A stretch of DNA of 64,000 nt, taken from Litorimonas sp051251645 (lineage in GTDB: Bacteria > Pseudomonadota > Alphaproteobacteria > Caulobacterales > Maricaulaceae). Positions 43,835 through 53,147 of this stretch are shown here, piece after piece. How positions within the stretch are numbered: the stretch's first letter is position 1; every line of letters starts with the position of its first letter. The notes below the pieces were generated by a model, which did no database searches, had not been told where the DNA came from, and saw only the letters and a list, made by a program, of their open reading frames with translations. The stretch is taken from assembly GCA_051251645.1 (NCBI GenBank), contig JBPOEY010000002.1, positions 682,001-746,000 on the forward strand, written 5' to 3'. The position numbers were made by a program, and so were the translations under genes.

Positions 43835-44920
43835 ATGCATACTTTACTCGTTAACCGGACAGATCCGGCGGATATCGCATTGTTAAAAACGGATGCCGCC
43901 CCCGTCCATGACGGTGAAGTTCGGCTCTCGATCGATAGTTTTGCGATTACGGCTAATAATGTGACTTATATGGTCTTCGGCGACCAGATTGGTTATTGGC
44001 ACTACTTCAATCCACAAGCTTATGGTTACGGCGAAGATCACCAAGGCCGGATGCCGGTCTGGGGTTTTGCGACGGTCACAGAGTCCAAATGTGACGACGT
44101 GCCCGTTGGAACTGAAGTATATGGCTTCTTACCCGTCGCGGACGAAATTGTCGTCAAGCCGGGCAAGATTACACCACAGGGTTTTCAGGATGTGGCCGAT
44201 CACCGTGCGCCGCTGCACCCCGTTTATAATGGCTACTCCTACACCGCCGCTGATCCGTCCTACGCGGTGCAAAAAGCGATCCAGCCTGTGTTGCGCCCGC
44301 TGTTTATGACTAGCTTCTTGATTGATGATTTCCTTGCGGCTGAATCTTTTTTTGGCGCGAAGCGGGTCATCTTGACCAGCGCATCGTCAAAGACCGCGCT
44401 TGGCACGGCTTATTGTTTGAAACAGCGCGGCGATGTCGAGGTAATTGGCCTGACGTCCGAGGGGAATAAGGATTTCGTCGAAAGCACACGTTATTACGAC
44501 ACGGTCGCAACCTATGAGATGATTGAGGGGCTTGATCGTGCGCCGTCTGTGATTGTCGATATGGCCGGGAATGGTGCTTTGCTGACACGGCTTTACGCGC
44601 ACCTTCGCGATAATGTGAAATATGGCTGTGCGGTCGGTAAATCGCATTACCAAGGCGACGCCGCCCCGAAGCCTGATGAGGGGGCCCCAATGAAAATGTT
44701 CTTCGCGCCCGATTATGCCAAAGGCCGTATTGCAGAATGGGGCGGCGCGACCTTTGCGTCCAACCTAGCAAAGCGATGGATTCCGTTTTTGGGCGATGCG
44801 GCAGAATGGATGAACGTTGGTGAGCCGGCGGGTGTTGAAGCCATGCTAAGCACCTATAAAGACTTGCTCAATGGCAAGACTGATCCGACGCAAGCCGCGC
44901 TCTTCACGCTCAAAACTTAA
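43835..44920 (+). CDS. DUF2855-family protein
   Basis: A 361-residue protein of the DUF2855 family, distantly like medium-chain dehydrogenases: TANNVTYMVFGDQIGYW, MPVWGFATVTES, GTEVYGFLPV and a Rossmann-like RVILTSASSKTALGTAYCL. Function is unknown; a quinone-reductase-like role has been supposed from the fold. A crotonase gene follows 8 bp later, so the two are probably co-transcribed and act on the same CoA pathway. Confidence 0.88.
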   Translation: MHTLLVNRTDPADIALLKTDAAPVHDGEVRLSIDSFAITANNVTYMVFGDQIGYWHYFNPQAYGYGEDHQGRMPVWGFATVTESKCDDVPVGTEVYGFLPVADEIVVKPGKITPQGFQDVADHRAPLHPVYNGYSYTAADPSYAVQKAIQPVLRPLFMTSFLIDDFLAAESFFGAKRVILTSASSKTALGTAYCLKQRGDVEVIGLTSEGNKDFVESTRYYDTVATYEMIEGLDRAPSVIVDMAGNGALLTRLYAHLRDNVKYGCAVGKSHYQGDAAPKPDEGAPMKMFFAPDYAKGRIAEWGGATFASNLAKRWIPFLGDAAEWMNVGEPAGVEAMLSTYKDLLNGKTDPTQAALFTLKT

Positions 44921-44928
44921 GGGCCATC

Positions 44929-45774
44929 ATGTCTTACGAATGTTTTGACGTTTCCATTGATGCGGGCGTGGCCCATATCCGGCTGTCGCGCCCCAAAAAA
45001 CGCAATGCGATGAGCAAATCTTTCTGGACGGATTTGCCAGAGATTGTCCGCGATATTGATGAGAATGCGAAAGCACGCGTGATCGTGATTTCGGCGGACA
45101 CGGTTGGGGACAGACCTATCTTTTCCGCTGGGATTGACGTGTCGATGTTTGGGTCGGGCGATGTGTCAGGCAATGATAAAAATCATCCGCAACACGGTGC
45201 AAATTTCTATCAAAATGTGCTCAAATTGCAAGATAGTTTTAATGCCATTGAGGACTGCCGTATCCCCGTGATCGCGGCCATTCATGGCGGCTGTATTGGC
45301 GGCGGGGTCGATCTGATTACGGCTTGCGATATGCGCTTCGGCACGCAGGATGCTTTTATCACGATTTACGAAATCAATGTTGGCATGACAGCGGATGTCG
45401 GGACTTTCCCGCGTATCCTCAATCATATGCCTGAAGGTGTGGTGCGTGAGCTGGCTTATACGGGTCGCCGGATGGCAGCGGACGAATGCGAACGGCGCGG
45501 ACTGTTCAATACGATTTACGCCACGGATGAGGCGATGATGGAGGCCGTGATGGAAATGGCGCGAGAGATCGCGTCAAAGCCGCCGCTCGCGATCTACGGC
45601 TGCAAGCGGATCATCACCTATTCGCGCGATCACTCAACGGCGGATGCGCTGGATCAAATCGCGGTTTGGAATATGGCGATGTTGATTCCAGGCGAAATGA
45701 TGGAGGCCATGGGCGCCAAGGCGCAAAAGCGCCCTGGCAAATTTATGGACCTGCCGAAGCTTAAGCAGGGTTAG
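44929..45774 (+). CDS. Enoyl-CoA hydratase/isomerase family protein
   Basis: A 281-residue crotonase. It shows HIRLSRPKKRNAMS, FSAGIDVSMFG (oxyanion hole), AIHGGCIGGGVDLITACDMRFG and an Asp/Glu region ITIYEINVGMTADVGTFPRI, which resembles delta3,5-delta2,4-dienoyl-CoA isomerases (ECH1-type) more than plain hydratases. Operon partner of the DUF2855 gene. Confidence 0.9.
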   Translation: MSYECFDVSIDAGVAHIRLSRPKKRNAMSKSFWTDLPEIVRDIDENAKARVIVISADTVGDRPIFSAGIDVSMFGSGDVSGNDKNHPQHGANFYQNVLKLQDSFNAIEDCRIPVIAAIHGGCIGGGVDLITACDMRFGTQDAFITIYEINVGMTADVGTFPRILNHMPEGVVRELAYTGRRMAADECERRGLFNTIYATDEAMMEAVMEMAREIASKPPLAIYGCKRIITYSRDHSTADALDQIAVWNMAMLIPGEMMEAMGAKAQKRPGKFMDLPKLKQG

Positions 45775-45776
45775 TG

Positions 45777-46259
45777 TTAGTCGCGTTTATAAGTGATTTC
45801 CGCGCCAGACTCATTTTCGCGGATAACTAATGTGTCTTTATCCAAGGAGACAATTGTTGAGCTTGATGAGGGGGCTTGCAACATGCTGGCTTGGATCTTT
45901 TCTGCGATTTGAACCGCCTGAGCCGCGTCTCCGACGGGTGTGACTGTGCCACTTGTGAGCGTTTCGGTAATAACATTGCCCGCGAGAACGTAGCTTGTGT
46001 TGCCCTTCACGCGATAGGTGTTGATTTCAACGGGCATCGTTGTGATGGTCATCAGTGCTTCACCTTCTGACGTGCCGTCATCATCAAATTCGACTTCGCC
46101 CTCTGAAATCATCACTGTTTGGCCGTCTTGCGTAATCGTCACCGGATCGGTTTGATCCCATTCTCCGAGTAAGAGCTCTGCTTGGGTTTTCGGTGCACCG
46201 CCACCACAGGCGGCGAGGAATGCAGCAGACGCAAGAAGTGGGAGAGCAAATTTACGCAT
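45777..46259 (-). CDS. Small lipoprotein (paralogue of the next gene)
   Basis: A 160-residue lipoprotein with lipobox LAACGGG. The mature domain starts LLLGEWDQTDPVTI, then ISEGEVEFDDDGTSEGEALMT, and ends with DTLVIRENESGAEITYKRD. The layout (W-x-Q near the start, beta-strands, D-DGTS, ITYK end) recurs in the gene upstream, indicating a local duplication. Function unknown; lipocalin-like by length and pattern. Confidence 0.7.
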   Translation of the reverse strand: MRKFALPLLASAAFLAACGGGAPKTQAELLLGEWDQTDPVTITQDGQTVMISEGEVEFDDDGTSEGEALMTITTMPVEINTYRVKGNTSYVLAGNVITETLTSGTVTPVGDAAQAVQIAEKIQASMLQAPSSSSTIVSLDKDTLVIRENESGAEITYKRD

Positions 46260-46357
46260 AATCAGAATCCTATAAGAGGGCCAAGGGCGCAAATCGCGCC
46301 TGTCTTAGTCACTTATGTCCAAGTCAGGACAAAGTTCCGAAACGCCCGCAAACAGGT

Positions 46358-46825
46358 TTATTGTTTTTTGTATGTCAAGTTTGTGCCTGTATCGGCATCA
46401 AGCAGAGTCAATGTCGTCTCGTCCAACTGTTCAATGATTAGCCGTCCCGGAGGGCTGGCGAGGTAAGCCTCTTCGAGTGCCGCCGCGAGCACGTCGGCAT
46501 CTGGCGTCGATATATCAGGCACAACGCTGACGCTTTGTAACGTGCGGATTAAGATCGTTTCTTCCAAGGTCCAACCCACTTTGGCCGTGATCGTGAAGCG
46601 TTCAGGAATGCCGTTGTTTTCCGTGACCGTCATGATGGCCTTAAAGTCTGACGTGCCATCGGGCGCGTAAGTGATGACCGCATTCTCTACGACCAGCGTT
46701 GGGTCAGTTTGTGTTGCGCCTTGTTGCAGCCATGTGCCGTGCAGCAACATCTCGTCTGGACCGATGTCGGCGCTACAGGCGACGATGAGTAAACCGCATA
46801 ATAGAACGGCAAAACGTTGGATCAT
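46358..46825 (-). CDS. Small lipoprotein (paralogue of the previous gene)
   Basis: A 155-residue lipoprotein with lipobox LIVACSAD. Mature sequence LLHGTWLQQGATQTDPTLVV, YAPDGTSDFKAIMTVT and TLLDADTGTNLTYKKQ parallels the neighbouring lipoprotein in length and motif order, though identity is low. The two genes are about 100 bp apart on the same strand. Start chosen at the Met at 46825, giving a short n-region (MIQRF). Confidence 0.7.
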   Translation of the reverse strand: MIQRFAVLLCGLLIVACSADIGPDEMLLHGTWLQQGATQTDPTLVVENAVITYAPDGTSDFKAIMTVTENNGIPERFTITAKVGWTLEETILIRTLQSVSVVPDISTPDADVLAAALEEAYLASPPGRLIIEQLDETTLTLLDADTGTNLTYKKQ

Positions 46826-46853
46826 TGTGGATCTTTGGCGCGTCATCAAATCT

Positions 46854-47474
46854 TCACTCTCCGCGCATGGCTGCGCCCCAATAATTATAACTTAAGACTT
46901 TCGGTCCCGGAATGTACATCTCGTCTAGACGTGCAATTTTCAGGCCCGCTTGCGCGAACAAGGCCGGAATATCGCGCCCTGTATGACACCCGCCCGCGAG
47001 CCGTTTCCAGACCGGATCAATCCGCTGCTGCCAACGCGCAACACTTATGTCAGGTGCGCGACCATGTTCGGTAAAGAGGATCTCGCCGCCGGGCCGTAAA
47101 ATCCGTCCCATTTCGCGCAAAGCGGCGACAGGGTCGGGGATAGTGCAAAGCGCGTAAGTCACAATAACCGTGTCAGCGCTGGCATCGTCGAGCGGCAATA
47201 TCTCGCCCGATAACCCCAGTCGCTCGACCGGGAAACCACAAGCGGCGGCGCGCGCGGTGGCCTGCGCCCAAATGGCGTCGTCGGGATCAATCCCTGTGAC
47301 GCGCGTAACTTTGGAGGCATCATAGTGCGGTAGGTTCAGGCCAGAGCCGATGCCGATTTCGACGACTTCGCCCCTCGCTTGCGGGATAATTTTTTGGCGT
47401 TGTTTATCAATCGGCTTGCTACCGCAGGCCAGATCGAGAACTTTTGGCAAAATCACTGTGCTGTAAAATCCCAT
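46854..47474 (-). CDS. SAM-dependent methyltransferase (class I)
   Basis: A 206-residue methyltransferase: VVEIGIGSGLNLPHYD (motif I), VTGIDPDD (II), ADTVIVTYALCTIPDP (III-like) and MGRILRPGGEILFTEHG. The pattern is close to UbiE/PmtA-like or METTL7-like enzymes, with WKRLAGGCHTGRDI. Substrate unknown. Start at ATG 47474 with AGG upstream. Divergent from the nitrilase gene. Confidence 0.9.
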   Translation of the reverse strand: MGFYSTVILPKVLDLACGSKPIDKQRQKIIPQARGEVVEIGIGSGLNLPHYDASKVTRVTGIDPDDAIWAQATARAAACGFPVERLGLSGEILPLDDASADTVIVTYALCTIPDPVAALREMGRILRPGGEILFTEHGRAPDISVARWQQRIDPVWKRLAGGCHTGRDIPALFAQAGLKIARLDEMYIPGPKVLSYNYWGAAMRGE

Positions 47475-47589
47475 AGGGTCGCCTAACGTGATTATGCCGT
47501 GAGTCCAGTCGAGCACGCAAACGTGCCGCACGAATGGCCTGTCGCAAAGTTGAATTCCCGTCGCGTCGAAAATGATCTATCAGCGCGCT

Positions 47590-48564
47590 ATGTCCAAACC
47601 GAACACTCAATCTCCGTCTCATCTGCGTGTGGCGGTCGCGCAACTTGCGCCAGCCTTCCTCGATCGTGCAGAAGGGGTCCGGCGGGTTCTCGATGCTATT
47701 GGGGGTGCCGCCGAACAAAACGCCGATCTGATTTGTTTTCCGGAAAGCTATCTACCGGGCTACCCGTTTTGGCTGTCGGGCGGCGGCGGCGCGCAATTTA
47801 ATGATGACCGCAATAAGCGGTTATTTGCGCATTATTCTGATCAAGCGGTCACGATTGAGGACGGCCACCTCTCATCGATTTGCGCTGCGTTACGCGCGGC
47901 GAATATGGCCGCGTGGCTTGGCATCGTCGAGCGTCCGCGGGATCGCTCCGGCCACTCGCTCTATTGTTCCTACGTCTATATTGACCCTCACGGCACGGTC
48001 CAATCTGTCCACCGCAAGCTGCAACCGACCTATGAAGAACGGTTGGTGTGGAGTCCGGGCGACGGAAACGGCCTCGTGACACACACTTTAGGCGCGTTCA
48101 CGACGGGCGGGCTCAACTGTTGGGAAAACTGGATGCCCTTGCCGCGGGCTGCACTCTATGCGCAGGGCGAAGATTTGCATGTCGCTGGGTGGCCGGGGAA
48201 TATCACAAATACGCAAGATCTCACGCCGGTTCTGGCAAAGGAAGGCCGGTCTTATGTGGTCAGCGTGTGCGGCGTTATGCGCGCGTCAGATGTGCGGGAT
48301 GATATGCCGGAGGCCGATTTTATGCGCGCCGCGATTGGCGAGATGCCCGCAAATGGCGGGTCTTGCATTTGCGCTCCGGATGGGTCTTTCCTCATGGAAC
48401 CATGGGTCGGAGGCACAGGCGTCCGCACTGTCGAAATCGACAGTGCCCGCGTGCGCGAAGAACGCCAGAACTTCGATCCGAGCGGTCATTACTCTCGTCC
48501 CGATGTGACGAAACTCATCGTCAATCGAACCCGTCAGACGATTGCCGATTTTAACGACGAGTAA
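47590..48564 (+). CDS. Nitrilase (carbon-nitrogen hydrolase)
   Basis: A 324-residue nitrilase-superfamily enzyme. The catalytic triad is visible: E52 in CFPESYLPGYP, K143 in VHRKLQPTYEER and C177 in GGLNCWENWMPLPR. The CWEN-MPL signature is that of true nitrilases (nitrile to acid plus ammonia) or cyanide hydratases rather than amidases. The substrate is unknown. An ATG at 47572 is also in frame; 47590 is preferred by family length. Confidence 0.93.
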   Translation: MSKPNTQSPSHLRVAVAQLAPAFLDRAEGVRRVLDAIGGAAEQNADLICFPESYLPGYPFWLSGGGGAQFNDDRNKRLFAHYSDQAVTIEDGHLSSICAALRAANMAAWLGIVERPRDRSGHSLYCSYVYIDPHGTVQSVHRKLQPTYEERLVWSPGDGNGLVTHTLGAFTTGGLNCWENWMPLPRAALYAQGEDLHVAGWPGNITNTQDLTPVLAKEGRSYVVSVCGVMRASDVRDDMPEADFMRAAIGEMPANGGSCICAPDGSFLMEPWVGGTGVRTVEIDSARVREERQNFDPSGHYSRPDVTKLIVNRTRQTIADFNDE

Positions 48565-48585
48565 ACGTCTGCGACGCTTACTCGT
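48557..48585. terminator. Hairpin spanning both stop codons of convergent genes
   Basis: ACGAGTAAACGTC (48557-48569) pairs with GACGCTTACTCGT (48573-48585), one mismatch in 13. The stem includes the stop codons of the nitrilase and of the carboxylesterase. A compact bidirectional terminator is likely, although a T-tract is missing. Confidence 0.6.
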
Positions 48586-50299
48586 TCATCACAGCAGGCG
48601 TCACCGTCGGAACCTCTGTTTCTTCAGTCGCGGCCAGCGCCTCAAGTTTAAGGGACAGGCCTTCAGATAAGCTGTCCAGCTTATCACGGCGCACCCCCAC
48701 TTCGACCTCAGCAATGGGGCGTCCTGTGTTGGCAGAAAAATGCATCCAGCTTTCGCCCGCATGTTGCGGCCATTCAGGCAGTTCTGCTCCGTTTGGATTG
48801 CCTGACTTAGCGAAATTGGCCCAATAATCGACCATCATCTCTGTCAGGGCCTTATCATCATCGCTGACACCCAGCACATCTTCATGGCTACTAAAAACAA
48901 AGGGGATTTCTGCAGCGTGAAACGCACCAACCGTTTGTTTATCGGACGGCGGCACGCGGGAGAAGAAATAGGTCCAGCTTGGCGCCCCTGTCTCTGCGGT
49001 CGCGCGCGCGGCCATACGGATGTTTGTGCCGAAAATTTCGTCACCCATCATTTGCGTGCCGCCTTGAGTGAAGTCTCTGTCGAGACCATAGAGCTCGACA
49101 AGGGTTTCGGCTTGGGTCGGGTAAGGCTTGCTAAGCTTACTCACTAACTCGCCGCGTGTGCCTGGGGCCATATTTTCCAACCAGACAGAGGGTTGAGGAT
49201 CAGTTGGGAAGAATAATGTGCCTTCGTCAGCATTATAGCCTGCCATTATCGGGACGCTGTTAATCTGCCCAGTTTGGAACGCAAGGCCGACATTGAGCGG
49301 AAAGACGATACCGTCGCGGATATGGTGAAACCCGTCCGCCATATCCTCCGTTATCACGGCTTGAATGTCGCTTGCCGGAAGGGCGCGGAGGTCGGCTGCG
49401 CTCGGATTATCAAGGCCGAGGGCCGCAGAAACTTTCAAACCCGACGTGTGACCGGACGGCCAACCGACGAAGTCGTTGTCCAATTGCCCCAGATGATAAG
49501 TCGACGCACCGGATTGCAAGATTGCGCCATGAAACAAACTATTGGCCAATGGTGAGCTCATTAATTCTGTCACCGACCATGCGCCGGCAGACTCGCCAAA
49601 GATGGTCACCCGGTCCGGGTTACCGCCATAGGCCGCGATATTATCGCGGACCCATTCTAGCGCTGCGATTTGATCAAGTGTGCCGTAATTGCCGGACACG
49701 CCGCGCGGATCATCCGCTGAGAGCGCGGGGTGAGCCATATAGCCAAACGCGCCGAGGCGGTAATTGACCGTGACCAGAACCACGCCTTCTTCGGCAAGGG
49801 CGTCGGCTTGGTAATAGTCGAAATCAGAAGACCCAAATTGGTGACCGCCGCCATGGATCCAGACCATGACGGGTGCGTCCTTGGCATCCATCGCAGTGCG
49901 AACATTTAAATAGAGGCAGTCTTCGCTAACGGGCGGTGGGTCCATCGCCGCGACAACCCGCTTGATTGCAAAACTTTTGACGGCGGACAGGCCATGTCCG
50001 TCGATGAGCCGTGCAAAAAATCCACCTTCAACATCTGTGGCCTGCACGCAGCGCGTGCCGAATTGATCGGCTGGGCGTACGTCTGTCCATGTTGGGGCCG
50101 CCGCGGGCGGGGCCCAGCGCAAATCACCAACCGGGGCTGCGGCAAAAGGAAGACCCTGATAGGACGCGATGGCGGCATTATCCGGGGAGATGATCCCTTG
50201 CACGGGACCTTGAGGAGTTTGCAAAACATCCGTTGGATCGGGCGGCGCAGAAGAGCAGGCAGCCAGGATGAGAACGGAGGTGAGAAGGAGAGTGCGCAT
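48578..50299 (-). CDS. Type-B carboxylesterase lipoprotein
   Basis: A 573-residue alpha/beta-hydrolase of the carboxylesterase/cholinesterase family, lipid-anchored (lipobox ILAAC). Features: EDCLYLNVRT, WIHGGGHQFGS oxyanion hole, nucleophile S237 in FGESAGAWS, acid in NADEGTLFF and the His in VGAFHAAEIPFVF. It hydrolyses carboxylic esters outside the cytoplasm. Length is typical. Convergent with the nitrilase. Confidence 0.93.
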   Translation of the reverse strand: MRTLLLTSVLILAACSSAPPDPTDVLQTPQGPVQGIISPDNAAIASYQGLPFAAAPVGDLRWAPPAAAPTWTDVRPADQFGTRCVQATDVEGGFFARLIDGHGLSAVKSFAIKRVVAAMDPPPVSEDCLYLNVRTAMDAKDAPVMVWIHGGGHQFGSSDFDYYQADALAEEGVVLVTVNYRLGAFGYMAHPALSADDPRGVSGNYGTLDQIAALEWVRDNIAAYGGNPDRVTIFGESAGAWSVTELMSSPLANSLFHGAILQSGASTYHLGQLDNDFVGWPSGHTSGLKVSAALGLDNPSAADLRALPASDIQAVITEDMADGFHHIRDGIVFPLNVGLAFQTGQINSVPIMAGYNADEGTLFFPTDPQPSVWLENMAPGTRGELVSKLSKPYPTQAETLVELYGLDRDFTQGGTQMMGDEIFGTNIRMAARATAETGAPSWTYFFSRVPPSDKQTVGAFHAAEIPFVFSSHEDVLGVSDDDKALTEMMVDYWANFAKSGNPNGAELPEWPQHAGESWMHFSANTGRPIAEVEVGVRRDKLDSLSEGLSLKLEALAATEETEVPTVTPAVMNE

Positions 50300-50365
50300 C
50301 CGGTCGTTATGACCGGATCGCTTCTCAGGTCAAATCACCCCTGTGATGAAGAGAAGGGCGCCAGG

Positions 50366-51004
50366 CTAAAATAGCGCGCCTTGGATGCCGTCGAGCACAA
50401 ACTGTGCGGCCAAGGTTGCGAGCAAGACACCCAAAACGCGGGTCAGGACATTGGTAAAGGTTTTGCCCATCAGTTTGATCAGTGGCCCTGCGAGCAAAAA
50501 GCTGATGAGAGTAATGACCAGCACAGAGATGAGCGCGGCCATCACGGCAATCTCGCCGGAATGGTCAGATTGGTTGCCCATCATCAGCAGGAGCGACGCC
50601 ATCGTGCCCGGACCCGCAATCATCGGAATGCCCATAGGGAAGACGGAAATATCTTCCGGGTTTTCGATTTCTTCGAGAATATCCTCGGCCCGGTCTTCGC
50701 GTGTTTCTGTACGCTTTTCGAACACCATATTGAGTCCGATAATGAACAGCATGATGCCGCCTGCAATCCGCAGCGCGTCAAGGCTGATGCCGAGCTTTGA
50801 GAACAGCCATTCGCCGACAAAGGCAAAGCCGATCAAGATGACTGAGGCGACGCCCACGCTTTTGTAAGCCATCGTCCGTTGGTGTGTTTTGGATGTGCCT
50901 TGGGTCAGAGTGGCGAAAATAGGTGCGCAGCCGGGCGGGTCCACAATCACGAACAAAGTCATGAAGGCAGAAATAAAGACAGTAATGTCGAACCAAGCGG
51001 ACAT
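50366..51004 (-). CDS. MarC-family integral membrane protein
   Basis: About 212 residues with six helices and a charged loop in the middle (FEKRTETREDRAEDILEEIE). Signatures: FVIVDPPGCAPIF near the N-terminus and VFPMGIPMIAGPGTMASLL. The family role is not firmly known. I chose the start at 51004 (GGGG ribosome site upstream) over ATGs at 51016 and 51040. Divergent from the S9 peptidase gene. Confidence 0.93.
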   Translation of the reverse strand: MSAWFDITVFISAFMTLFVIVDPPGCAPIFATLTQGTSKTHQRTMAYKSVGVASVILIGFAFVGEWLFSKLGISLDALRIAGGIMLFIIGLNMVFEKRTETREDRAEDILEEIENPEDISVFPMGIPMIAGPGTMASLLLMMGNQSDHSGEIAVMAALISVLVITLISFLLAGPLIKLMGKTFTNVLTRVLGVLLATLAAQFVLDGIQGALF

Positions 51005-51094
51005 GAGCGGCCCCATAGTCGTGCGTTTTCGTCGCGGCAAGTCTCGTGACCCGCTATCCTTGCATGGCTGCCCTGTTCGTGGTGCAAGGGTCGT

Positions 51095-53032
51095 ATGATT
51101 TATCGCGCGCTTTTCCCCATTGCCCTATTGCTGGCTGCCTGTTCTTCTGAGGTCGCTCCGAACCCTTTGACTGAGGCCGCAGAGCTGGCCCCGTTGACGT
51201 TCATGGCGCCAGAGAGTTCAGACGCGGATTATGATAGTGCAGTTGCGCCTTATGTGTTGGCGCGCGGGGCGGGACCGTCGGCGCTCTCGCCGGACGGGAC
51301 GACCATCGCGACGCGCCTGTCACTGACGGGGGATCGGCAGCTCTACGTCATGGACGCGACCGCCGATGATCCCAAAGCGACGTTAAACCAACTCACCTTT
51401 GGGTCCGGGATTACGTTCTTCGAGTTTTCGCCCACGGGCGACCTCGTCTACGGCTCGGATAATAATGGCGATGAGCGGGAGAATTACTGGCTGGTTTCTA
51501 AAGTTGATGGCGCTTGGGGCGAACCGCGTTTGATCCTCCCTGCAACGGAGCAAGGGTTTCGCCAATTTGGCGACTTCACAGGCGACGGGCGCACGATTGT
51601 CTATAGTTCGACCGAACGGAACGGGTTGGATTTTGACGTCTATAAAGCGGACATTGTGACGGGCGTGGCGGCGCTTGTCTATGAAGGCGTGCTCGGCAAT
51701 TATGTCCAAGCCGTTGCGCCGGACGGCTCCACCGCGATCATCAGCGAAGCCGTGGGAGAGGATAGCGACAAGCTGTTTGTGTTAGATTTGATAACGGGCG
51801 TCCGGACGCTATTGTCCGATCCGACACCGCGCGCGAACCATACAGATGCGGGGGTGGAGTATCTTTCGGCGGATACAGTACTACTGGCGACCAATCGTGG
51901 CGGCGAATTTGCGGCCCTGACACAGTTCGATCTTAATGAAAATCCTTCTGCGATTCCATTCGTGCCTGCATTAGACATGGATGTGGATGGCTTCAGCGTT
52001 TGCGGCGGGAGCACAATATTTACGGTCAATCAGGACGGCTTCTCGCAAACGCGTGTGATACGACCCAATGACGAAAATGTTGTCATCGACGGATTACCCG
52101 TTGGTGTTCACTCTGTGGATTGCGCGGGCAGTCAGGCTCTCGTCCGTGTGTCCGCTTCCAACCTTCCAGGCGATCTTTATCTCGTCGATTTGGATGCGCT
52201 CGAACCGCGCCGCGTCTTCACCTCCGACTATGAGGGCCTAGATCCCGCGTCGCTCATCTTACCGGAAGCCATCCGCTTGCCTGCGCGCGATGGTGTCGAA
52301 GTCCAAGGGCTTCTCTACCTCCCGACAAACACGACCGCCAAACCGCCCGCTGTCTTCATGGTTCACGGGGGGCCAACGGCGCAGTCGCGACCGAGTTATA
52401 ATGCATCGGCTCAATACCTCTTGTCGCGCGGAATCGCGGTTTTCCAGCCGAATGTGCGTGGCTCGACGGGGTTTGGGCGGACTTACGTCACGCTCGACGA
52501 CAAAAGAAAACGCCTCGATAGTGTGCGCGACCTTGTCGATATGTTGGCTTATCTTGAAACCGATGGCCGCGTTGATACGTCCCGCGCCGCGGTGATGGGC
52601 GGCTCTTATGGAGGCTATATGGTCAACGCCGTGCTGGCTGATTATCCGGACGCCTTTGATGCCGGGGTCGCTTTATTCGGCGTGGGCGATTGGGTCACGG
52701 CGCTGGAAGTCGCGAGCCCGGGCCTGAAAGCCTCTGACATAATCGAATATGGCGATATCACCGATCCGGTGTGGCGTGAGTTCTATACGGAGATTTCGCC
52801 TATCGCCAAAGCGGGCAATATCCGTGTGCCCGTGCTTTATTCCCACGGGGCGATGGACCCGCGCATCGACGTATACGAAACCGAAGTCATGGTGCGCGCC
52901 TTGCGGGAAAATAGCATTCGCGCTGACTATGTTTTAATCCCGGATGAAGGGCACGGCTGGCGCAAGCTCGCCAATCGCCTTTACTATGAACGGGTGCAAG
53001 CGGACTTCCTCGAGGAGGTTTTGGGCGAATAA
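51095..53032 (+). CDS. S9-family peptidase lipoprotein (prolyl oligopeptidase/dipeptidyl-aminopeptidase type)
   Basis: A 645-residue exported serine peptidase. Lipobox LLAAC anchors it. Residues ~60-380 form a beta-propeller with TolB-like repeats (SALSPDGTTIAT, FEFSPTGDLVYG); the C-terminal alpha/beta-hydrolase domain has FMVHGGPTAQSRP, nucleophile S504 in MGGSYGGYM, the Asp in SHGAMDPRID and the His in DEGHGWRK. It trims oligopeptides outside the cytoplasm. A terminator follows. Confidence 0.94.
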   Translation: MIYRALFPIALLLAACSSEVAPNPLTEAAELAPLTFMAPESSDADYDSAVAPYVLARGAGPSALSPDGTTIATRLSLTGDRQLYVMDATADDPKATLNQLTFGSGITFFEFSPTGDLVYGSDNNGDERENYWLVSKVDGAWGEPRLILPATEQGFRQFGDFTGDGRTIVYSSTERNGLDFDVYKADIVTGVAALVYEGVLGNYVQAVAPDGSTAIISEAVGEDSDKLFVLDLITGVRTLLSDPTPRANHTDAGVEYLSADTVLLATNRGGEFAALTQFDLNENPSAIPFVPALDMDVDGFSVCGGSTIFTVNQDGFSQTRVIRPNDENVVIDGLPVGVHSVDCAGSQALVRVSASNLPGDLYLVDLDALEPRRVFTSDYEGLDPASLILPEAIRLPARDGVEVQGLLYLPTNTTAKPPAVFMVHGGPTAQSRPSYNASAQYLLSRGIAVFQPNVRGSTGFGRTYVTLDDKRKRLDSVRDLVDMLAYLETDGRVDTSRAAVMGGSYGGYMVNAVLADYPDAFDAGVALFGVGDWVTALEVASPGLKASDIIEYGDITDPVWREFYTEISPIAKAGNIRVPVLYSHGAMDPRIDVYETEVMVRALRENSIRADYVLIPDEGHGWRKLANRLYYERVQADFLEEVLGE

Positions 53033-53057
53033 TTCGCTAAAAATTGCCAATTGAATC

Positions 53058-53085
53058 AGCCCCCTGCCGTGTCAGCGGGCTTTTT
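53058..53085 (+). terminator. Rho-independent terminator after the S9 peptidase gene
   Basis: AGCCC-C-CTG pairs with CAG-C-GGGCT around a six-base loop and is followed by a T-run (53081-53085). Confidence 0.75.
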
Positions 53086-53106
53086 GATCTCGACAAACGA
53101 TAAAAA

Positions 53107-53125
53107 GATATCATATTGATATCAT
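53107..53125. promoter_or_regulatory. Tandem GATATCAT operator before the SPFH micro-operon
   Basis: GATATCAT occurs at 53107-53114 and 53118-53125, exactly 11 bp apart (about one helical turn), and each holds the palindrome GATATC. They overlap an AT-rich promoter-like stretch (CATAATAAT) just before the AAAGGAGCGGG ribosome site. Tandem repeats at this spacing suit ribbon-helix-helix repressors, and such a protein is encoded in the operon. Confidence 0.5.
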
Positions 53126-53147
53126 AATAATTCAAAAGGAGCGGGAT

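Noticed and set aside
47590..50299. Nitrilase and carboxylesterase as one degradation cluster
   Set aside because: They are convergent, separated by a terminator hairpin, and act in different compartments.
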